Of a stretch of DNA of 5,366 nt, positions 1-5,366 are shown piece by piece. Source of the stretch: Thiopontia sp964647745. GTDB lineage: Bacteria; Pseudomonadota; Gammaproteobacteria; GCF-002020875. The position numbers and the translations under genes were made by a program. The notes under the pieces are model-generated. The model worked only from the letters and a program-made list of their open reading frames with translations, ran no database searches and was not told the DNA's origin. Each line of letters starts with the position of its first letter. Positions within the stretch are counted from its first letter, which is position 1. Location: the NCBI GenBank assembly GCA_964647745.1, contig CAZYJG010000084.1:1-5366 (forward strand), written 5' to 3'.

Positions 1-720
1 CAGGTGGAGATGGCTGCAGCCTTTGACCGTGCAGGGTTCGAGTGTAGCGATGTCCACATGAGTGATCTGCTGGAGGGGCGGGTTGATCTTGACGGTTTCC
101 GTGGAATGGTTGCCTGTGGCGGCTTCTCCTACGGGGATGTGCTGGGCGCGGGAGAGGGGTGGGCCAAGTCCATCCTCTTCAACAGCCGGGTGCGGGATGG
201 CTTCTCTCAATTCTTCGAGCGCGAGGATACCTTCGGTCTGGGGGTATGCAATGGCTGCCAGATGATGTCGGTACTGCATGAGCTGATTCCCGGTGCGGAG
301 CACTGGCCACGATTTGTGCGCAACCGCTCCGAGCAGTTTGAGGGGCGTTTCTCGCTGGTAGAGGTAGTGGAATCCCCCTCAATCTTCCTGCAGGGGATGG
401 CAGGAGCAAGGATCCCGATCGCTGTTGCACATGGCGAGGGGCGGGTCGAGTTCTCCAGTGCGGAGAGACAGCAACAGGCCGCGCTTGCGTTGCGATACAT
501 TGACCACCACGGCAACCCAACAGAGCGCTATCCACTGAACCCCAATGGCTCTGTCAATGGTGAGACCGGATATACAACCAGCGATGGCCGCTTCACCATC
601 ATGATGCCCCATCCGGAGCGGGTCTTCCGTACACCCCAGTACTCCTGGCATCCAGGGGAGTGGGGAGAGGATGGACCCTGGATGCGCATGTTCCGCAATG
701 CGCGGGTCTGGGTCGACTGA
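1..720 (+). CDS. purL: Phosphoribosylformylglycinamidine synthase, C-terminal glutaminase domain (partial, 5' end outside window)
   Basis: This is the last 239 codons of the large single-chain FGAM synthase, the fourth step of de novo purine synthesis in the cytoplasm. The enzyme turns FGAR, ATP and glutamine into FGAM, and the part present is the class I glutamine amidotransferase domain that releases ammonia. The nucleophile is the first Cys of GVCNGCQMM (codon 247-249). The other two triad residues are His (610-612) and Glu (616-618) in the MPHPERVFR motif. They correspond to E. coli Cys1135, His1260 and Glu1262, and the distance from the His to the C-terminus (35 residues) is the same as in E. 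coli. The oxyanion region ACGGFSYGDVLGAGEGWA and the terminal WGEDGPWMRMFRNAR block are typical of the family. Frame 1 is open from base 1, so the start and the synthetase domains lie upstream. The stop is TGA 718-720, and the SDR gene follows closely. Confidence 0.97.
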   Translation, partial: QVEMAAAFDRAGFECSDVHMSDLLEGRVDLDGFRGMVACGGFSYGDVLGAGEGWAKSILFNSRVRDGFSQFFEREDTFGLGVCNGCQMMSVLHELIPGAEHWPRFVRNRSEQFEGRFSLVEVVESPSIFLQGMAGARIPIAVAHGEGRVEFSSAERQQQAALALRYIDHHGNPTERYPLNPNGSVNGETGYTTSDGRFTIMMPHPERVFRTPQYSWHPGEWGEDGPWMRMFRNARVWVD

Positions 721-722
721 CC

Positions 723-727
723 AGGGA
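723..727 (+). promoter_or_regulatory. Ribosome binding site deciding the TTG start of the SDR gene
   Basis: AGGGA lies seven bases before TTG 735, immediately after the purL stop. No ATG or GTG in this frame lies between the purL stop and the conserved TGASGGLG motif with a better site. Starting at GTG 660 would add 25 residues, encoded mostly inside purL, ahead of the normal SDR N-terminus. This site therefore supports the TTG start. Confidence 0.6.
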
Positions 728-734
728 CAAGGCG

Positions 735-1541
735 TTGGCTGCATTCACTGGAAAGGTGGTTCTGGTTACCGGTGCCTCGGGTGGTCTCGGGGCAGGGATG
801 GCCAGGGCCTTTGCCAGAGAGGGTGCAACAGTGGCGGTCCACTACCGTACCCGAAGAGAGGGTGCCGGTGCAGTGGTTGAGGAGATTGTCGGGCGTGGAG
901 GCACTGCAGAACGCTTTTATGCCGATCTCCGTTCTGAGCAGGCCATTGAGCGGCTGGTGGAGGAGGTGGTCTCCAGCTTTAGACAGGTTGACTGTCTGGT
1001 CAACAATGCCGGAGTGGTCCTCAAGGCCTATGCCGAGGATACGAGCGCCGCGAACTGGGATGATGTTCTCAATATCAATCTGCGTGTCCCGCACCTCTTG
1101 AGCCGGGCTCTGCTGCCCAATATGCCAGAGGGTGGAACCATTATTCACAATAGCAGTATCCATGCCAGCAATAGTGTGCAGAATTTCAGTGCCTATGCCG
1201 CCTCCAAGGCGGGTCTGGAGGCGCTGGCCAGGGTGCAGGCACTGGAGTGGGCGGAGCGGGGGATTCGTGTCAACTCTGTTGCCCCCGGGGTGGTTCCGGT
1301 TGAACGTACCCAAGAGATACTGGAGGCGACAAAAGGGGAGTGGATTCCCCACATTCCACAACAGCGCTATGGGGTGGTGGAGGATATTGCAGAGATGGTT
1401 CTCTATCTGGCCAGTGAGCGCGCCGGCTGGATCAGTGGCGAGACCTTTGTTGTGGACGGTGGGATGAGTGGCCGCATGGATATGCCCAGGCGCGGGAGGA
1501 TGGACCCTCCGGAAGCACCTGATCCGGTTGACCATAGTTGA
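735..1541 (+). CDS. Short-chain dehydrogenase/reductase (classical SDR), substrate unknown
   Basis: A 268-residue classical SDR oxidoreductase, the usual length of the family, expected to be a soluble NAD(P)-dependent Rossmann-fold enzyme. Numbered from TTG 735, it has the cofactor motif TGASGGLG (12-19), NNAG (90-93) and the catalytic tetrad Asn115, Ser141, Tyr154 and Lys158 (YAASK). It also has the PG turn (184-185) and the late GETFVVDGG strand. Arg38 and Arg40 just after the second strand (HYRTR) suggest a preference for NADP(H); this is inference. It resembles FabG and glucose-dehydrogenase-like SDRs, but nothing visible fixes the substrate. The TGASGGLG motif, with no Arg in the loop, argues against a FolM/PTR1 pteridine reductase. 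A tail of about 23 residues rich in Arg, Pro and Met follows the core. The 14-base gap after purL suggests cotranscription. The rare TTG start may keep expression low. Confidence 0.9.
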   Translation: MAAFTGKVVLVTGASGGLGAGMARAFAREGATVAVHYRTRREGAGAVVEEIVGRGGTAERFYADLRSEQAIERLVEEVVSSFRQVDCLVNNAGVVLKAYAEDTSAANWDDVLNINLRVPHLLSRALLPNMPEGGTIIHNSSIHASNSVQNFSAYAASKAGLEALARVQALEWAERGIRVNSVAPGVVPVERTQEILEATKGEWIPHIPQQRYGVVEDIAEMVLYLASERAGWISGETFVVDGGMSGRMDMPRRGRMDPPEAPDPVDHS

Positions 1542-1568
1542 GTACAGATCACCATCTGAAAAACATCA

Positions 1569-1597
1569 TTCACCCGGAGAGAGGAATCCAGTAGAAT
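1569..1597 (+). promoter_or_regulatory. Candidate sigma70 promoter for aroG
   Basis: TTCACC (1569-1574) and TAGAAT (1592-1597) are separated by 17 bases, matching four and five of the six consensus positions. They sit in the only sizeable gap on the plus strand, 38 bases before the aroG ATG. The -10 overlaps a weak inverted repeat, GGAAT (1583-1587) and ATTCC (1596-1600), which could be an operator or chance. No TyrR- or TrpR-type box was recognised. Found by eye and not experimentally supported. Confidence 0.35.
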
Positions 1598-1634
1598 TCC
1601 AACACCTTGTAGGGATCTGGAGCAGAGAGAAGAG

Positions 1635-2705
1635 ATGGCAGTTCACAACACGGATGATCTTCGTATCAGAGGGATGCAGGAGGTGGCTGCGGCTGAGGAT
1701 GTTCATCGTCAGCACCAGATTACGGAAAAGGCATCAGAGACGGTCTGGACGACAAGAGATGCAATCCACCGTGTGCTCCATGGCGGTGATGACCGTCTGG
1801 TGGTTGTGGTTGGCCCCTGCTCGATTCATGATGTCGTAGCTGCAAAGGAGTATGCAGGCCGTCTGCGAGAGCTGCGTGAGCGGCTTGGTGATGAGCTGGT
1901 GGTGGTGATGCGTGTCTATTTTGAGAAGCCGCGCACCCGTGTCGGGTGGAAGGGGCTGATCAATGATCCAGACATGGATCGGAGCTTCAATATCAACAAG
2001 GGGGTCCATCTGGCACGTGAGCTGCTTCTGGAGATCAATGATCTCGGGGTCCCGGCAGCGACCGAGTTCCTTGACCTGATCACCCCACAGTATGTGGCGG
2101 ATCTGATCAGCTGGGGCGCAATCGGGGCTCGTACAACAGAGAGCCAGGTCCACCGCGAGCTCGCCTCCGGCCTCTCCTGCCCCGTTGGGTTCAAGAATGG
2201 TACCGATGGAAAGCTGCAGATCGCCATCGACGGGATCTGGGCCGCCTCTCAGCCCCACAATTTTCTCTCGGTAACCAAGAAGGGGAGCTCTGCGATCTTC
2301 TCTACCAGTGGCAATGAGGACTGCCATGTGATTCTGCGCGGTGGTGATGAGCGTCCCAACTATGATGCGGAGAGCGTAGAGGATGCAGTGAGTCATCTTG
2401 AGGATGCGGATCAGAACCCCAGATTAATGATCGACCTGAGCCATGCAAACAGCCGCAAGGATTACAGGCGGCAGATGGATGTCGGGAGTGATGTCTCCCA
2501 CCAGATCCGGCATGGCAACAGCAATATCATGGGGGTCATGATCGAGAGCCATCTGGTTGAGGGGCGACAGGATATCAGGGAGGGGGAGGAGCTGGTCTAT
2601 GGCCAGAGTGTGACAGATGCCTGTATCGGATGGGAGGCGACGGTTGATCTGCTGGAGGAGTTGGCCGAGGCGGTACGTCAGCGCCGCACCTCAACCACCG
2701 GATAA
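1635..2705 (+). CDS. aroG: 3-deoxy-7-phosphoheptulonate (DAHP) synthase, class I, AroG-like
   Basis: A complete 356-residue class Ia (AroFGH) DAHP synthase. It condenses phosphoenolpyruvate with erythrose 4-phosphate, the committed first step of the shikimate pathway to aromatic amino acids, in the cytoplasm. The metal ligands expected from E. coli AroG are present: Cys62 (GPCSIHD), His270 (DLSHANS), Glu304 (MIESHLVEG) and Asp328 (VTDACIGW). Substrate-binding blocks RVYFEKPRT (93-101), GWKGLINDP (104-112), GARTTESQVHRELASG (164-179) and PVGFKNGTDG (183-192) are intact. The N-terminal NTDDLRI segment matches the allosteric arm of AroG. Ser212 in FLSVTK aligns with Ser211 of AroG, where Tyr-sensitive AroF carries Gly. 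This points to phenylalanine-type feedback, by inference. The ATG was chosen because the N-terminus aligns with AroG; a GGAG lies 12 bases upstream with a purine-rich run after it. AroH or AroF identity cannot be fully excluded. Confidence 0.95.
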   Translation: MAVHNTDDLRIRGMQEVAAAEDVHRQHQITEKASETVWTTRDAIHRVLHGGDDRLVVVVGPCSIHDVVAAKEYAGRLRELRERLGDELVVVMRVYFEKPRTRVGWKGLINDPDMDRSFNINKGVHLARELLLEINDLGVPAATEFLDLITPQYVADLISWGAIGARTTESQVHRELASGLSCPVGFKNGTDGKLQIAIDGIWAASQPHNFLSVTKKGSSAIFSTSGNEDCHVILRGGDERPNYDAESVEDAVSHLEDADQNPRLMIDLSHANSRKDYRRQMDVGSDVSHQIRHGNSNIMGVMIESHLVEGRQDIREGEELVYGQSVTDACIGWEATVDLLEELAEAVRQRRTSTTG

Positions 2706-2723
2706 CCCCCTGCACCTCTCCCC

Positions 2724-2951
2724 ATGGTGAGAAAGATCCTGATCCTGCTGGTTCGTGGATACCAGATTGTCTTCAGCCCCTGGGTTGGCCAGAGCTGCCG
2801 TTTTACCCCCACCTGTTCCAGCTATGCGATTGATGCGCTGCGTGAGTATGGTGCGTTGAGGGGGAGCTGGATGGCCATTCGCAGGATCGGGCGTTGCCAC
2901 CCCTGGCATGAGGGGGGGCACGATCCGGTTCCCCCCAAAGAGAAAGGGTAA
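2724..2951 (+). CDS. yidD: Membrane protein insertion efficiency factor YidD
   Basis: A 75-residue protein of the YidD family, small proteins held at the inner face of the cytoplasmic membrane that assist YidC/Sec in membrane protein insertion. The family signature is complete: an amphipathic N-terminus (KILILLVRGYQIVFSP), then GQSCRFTPTCSSYAIDAL, then RIGRCHPWHEGGHDPVP. The three conserved cysteines are at 25, 31 and 58. Length is normal (E. coli has 85 residues). The gene usually lies between rnpA and yidC, but here it follows aroG by 18 bases, so it is probably read from the aroG transcript. No Shine-Dalgarno sequence is visible: the bases before ATG 2724 are almost all pyrimidines. Translation may depend on coupling to aroG. 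GTG 2727 is an alternative start with no better site. Its stop is 10 bases from that of efpL, which converges on it. Confidence 0.94.
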   Translation: MVRKILILLVRGYQIVFSPWVGQSCRFTPTCSSYAIDALREYGALRGSWMAIRRIGRCHPWHEGGHDPVPPKEKG

Positions 2952-2969
2952 TACCCAGACTCTATCTGG
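2937..2969 (-). terminator. Weak candidate terminator of efpL
   Basis: Read on the minus strand just past efpL, the DNA forms a five-pair hairpin CCAGA/TCTGG (2955-2969) that includes the stop codon. It overlaps a second short stem, GGGT-ATT-ACCC (2946-2956), which is followed by the T-rich run TTTCTCTTT (2945-2937). The stems are short and the run is interrupted, so termination would be weak at best. No equivalent is seen for the plus-strand yidD transcript. Confidence 0.28.
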
Positions 2970-3531
2970 CCCGTGAAACGAACTTTCCGGTTCCGGTGTG
3001 TACCTTGATCTCCTCACCCGGCTCCAGATACTCTGGTACCTGAACCTCCATCCCACTGGAGAGGGTGGCCGGCTTGGTGCGTCCGGTTGCCGTTGCCCCC
3101 TTGATCCCGGGCGCAGTGTCGGCAATGGTGAGGACTACAGTCTGGGGCAGTTCAATCCCCAGCACCTTCTCATCGGCAAGTAGCGCAATGATCCCACCCA
3201 TACCCTCGCTCATGTATCCAGCCTGCTCTGCAAGATCCTCGCTGTTGAGCTCATACTGGGAGAAGTCCTCCATGTCCATAAAGACATAGTGCTCTCCATC
3301 ATTGTAGGAGTACTGCACCTCCCGGCGCTGGCAATCCGCCTCCTTGAGCAGGTCATCCCCCTTGAAGGATTCATCCAGTTTCTGTCCGCTCTGTAGGTTG
3401 GTAAAGCGGATCTTGTAGAGGGTGGAGGCGCCACGTGAGGAGGGGCTCTTGGCCTCTATGGTCTTGACGCTGTGTGGGGTTCCGTTGATCTCGACGACCA
3501 TCCCCCGTTTCAGTTCTGACGCTTTTGGCAT
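2962..3531 (-). CDS. efpL: Elongation factor P-like protein EfpL (YeiP)
   Basis: A 189-residue EF-P paralogue with the three-domain, tRNA-shaped layout of the family: a KOW-like domain at about 1-62, then two OB-fold domains at about 63-125 and 126-189. It should bind between the P and E sites and help the ribosome form peptide bonds at proline-rich and other slow motifs. It is EfpL/YeiP and not canonical EF-P. The tip loop reads SPSSRGAST with Arg33, where EF-P has a modifiable Lys in PGKGGA, so no EpmA-type lysylation is expected. The YeiP blocks TLYKIRF, FKGDD, YVFMDMEDF, LPQTV, ETAPGIKGA-like ADTAPGIKGA and KPATLSSG-VQVPEYL-PGE are clear. The length matches E. coli YeiP (190). The ATG at 3531 has AAGGGA five bases upstream. 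ettA lies upstream on the same strand; the palindromic element separates them. Confidence 0.95.
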   Translation of the reverse strand: MPKASELKRGMVVEINGTPHSVKTIEAKSPSSRGASTLYKIRFTNLQSGQKLDESFKGDDLLKEADCQRREVQYSYNDGEHYVFMDMEDFSQYELNSEDLAEQAGYMSEGMGGIIALLADEKVLGIELPQTVVLTIADTAPGIKGATATGRTKPATLSSGMEVQVPEYLEPGEEIKVHTGTGKFVSRAR

Positions 3532-3552
3532 GAATATTCCCTTGTTCAGTGA

Positions 3553-3666
3553 CCAGGCAATCCCTGTTATCTTGATTCAGGAGTCGCGGTAAACCCGTCC
3601 ATGTGCGCTCGACAGCAGCATCCCTGCTGCTGACGCTCCTGAATCAAGATAACAGGGATTGCCTGG
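3553..3666. repeat. 114-bp palindromic element with perfect 31-bp inverted arms
   Basis: The left arm (3553-3583, beginning CCAGGCAATCCC) and right arm (3636-3666, ending GGGATTGCCTGG) are exact reverse complements over 31 bases. The pairing breaks at both outer edges. The 52-base centre contains a second hairpin, CAGCAGCA-TCCC-TGCTGCTG (3613-3632), with eight pairs and a four-base loop. The heptamer ATCCCTG occurs both in the left arm (3560-3566) and in the inner hairpin (3620-3626). It fills most of the ettA-efpL gap, beginning 19 bases past the ettA stop and ending 21 bases before the efpL start. No open frame, target-site duplication or flanking T-tract is visible. It could be a small non-autonomous mobile element (MITE-like), a dispersed palindromic repeat, or a stable transcript structure. 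It resembles no named repeat I know. Confidence 0.9.
3566..3593 (-). promoter_or_regulatory. Candidate promoter of efpL inside the palindromic element
   Basis: On the minus strand TTTACC (3593-3588) and GATAAC (3571-3566) lie 16 bases apart, each matching four of six sigma70 consensus positions. Transcription would begin near 3559 and give a leader of roughly 28 bases. The -10 is in one arm and the -35 in the loop of the element. If efpL has its own promoter in this gap, it must lie largely within the element, because only 21 bases separate the element from the start codon. Weak by sequence alone. Confidence 0.25.
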
Positions 3667-3685
3667 ATAAAATTGTTGCATCTTC

Positions 3686-5353
<1,668 letters not shown>

Positions 5354-5366
5354 TACTGCTCCATCA

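Noticed and set aside
528..1535. Open frame of 335 codons on the minus strand across the purL end and the SDR gene
   Set aside because: It lies antisense to two well-supported genes with conserved catalytic motifs. Its translation is rich in His, Pro and Arg, with no recognisable domain, as expected from antisense of a GC-rich gene.
1545..1558. Hairpin CAGAT-CACC-ATCTG after the SDR stop
   Set aside because: Only five pairs and followed by A-rich sequence, with no T-run, so it is not supported as a terminator.
1734..2396. Open frame of 220 codons on the minus strand inside aroG
   Set aside because: Shadow of aroG, whose motifs are complete; no domain is recognisable.
2913..2936. G6/C6 inverted repeat near the 3' end of yidD
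   Set aside because: It lies within the conserved EGGHDPVPP coding block, has a 12-base loop and is followed by AAAGAGAAA with no T-run; likely a product of Gly and Pro codons.
3646..3656. Partial match to the I-SceI homing endonuclease site (GATAACAGGG)
   Set aside because: Only ten bases of the 18-base site match and no homing endonuclease gene is nearby; probably chance.
3553..3666. Integron attC site or intrinsic terminator as explanation of the palindrome
   Set aside because: No GTTRRRY/RYYYAAC core pair is present at the ends, and the arms are perfectly paired without the bulges of attC. Neither strand has a T-run after the stem: TCACTGAAC on one side and ATAAAATTG on the other.

Overview
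The window reads as ordinary chromosome of a gammaproteobacterium of moderately high GC content (mid-to-high fifties per cent by eye). The evidence is a single-chain PurL with a fused glutaminase domain, a DAHP synthase very close to the E. coli AroG type, the EF-P paralogue EfpL/YeiP (found mainly in gammaproteobacteria), and a 555-residue EttA that matches the E. coli protein in length and catalytic residue numbers. The genus cannot be named from this sequence.

Left part, plus strand: the 3' end of purL (1-720, cut by the window edge) is followed after 14 bases by a short-chain dehydrogenase/reductase of unknown substrate, probably starting at TTG 735. A 93-base gap (1542-1634) holds a plausible sigma70 promoter. 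After it come aroG (1635-2705), the first step of the shikimate pathway, and yidD (2724-2951), a small membrane-insertion helper, 18 bases behind aroG.

Right part, minus strand: ettA (3686-5353) is upstream of efpL (2962-3531), and efpL converges on yidD with only 10 bases between the stop codons. Both minus-strand products act on the ribosome near the E site and help it through difficult peptide-bond formation. The 154-base gap between them is almost filled by a 114-base palindromic element (3553-3666) with perfect 31-base inverted arms and a smaller hairpin inside its loop.

No CRISPR array, transposase, toxin or defence gene, tRNA or rRNA was seen. The least explained items are the palindromic element, which may also supply the efpL promoter, the displaced yidD, and the SDR gene attached to purL. 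I found no clear sign of a wholly new multi-gene system.
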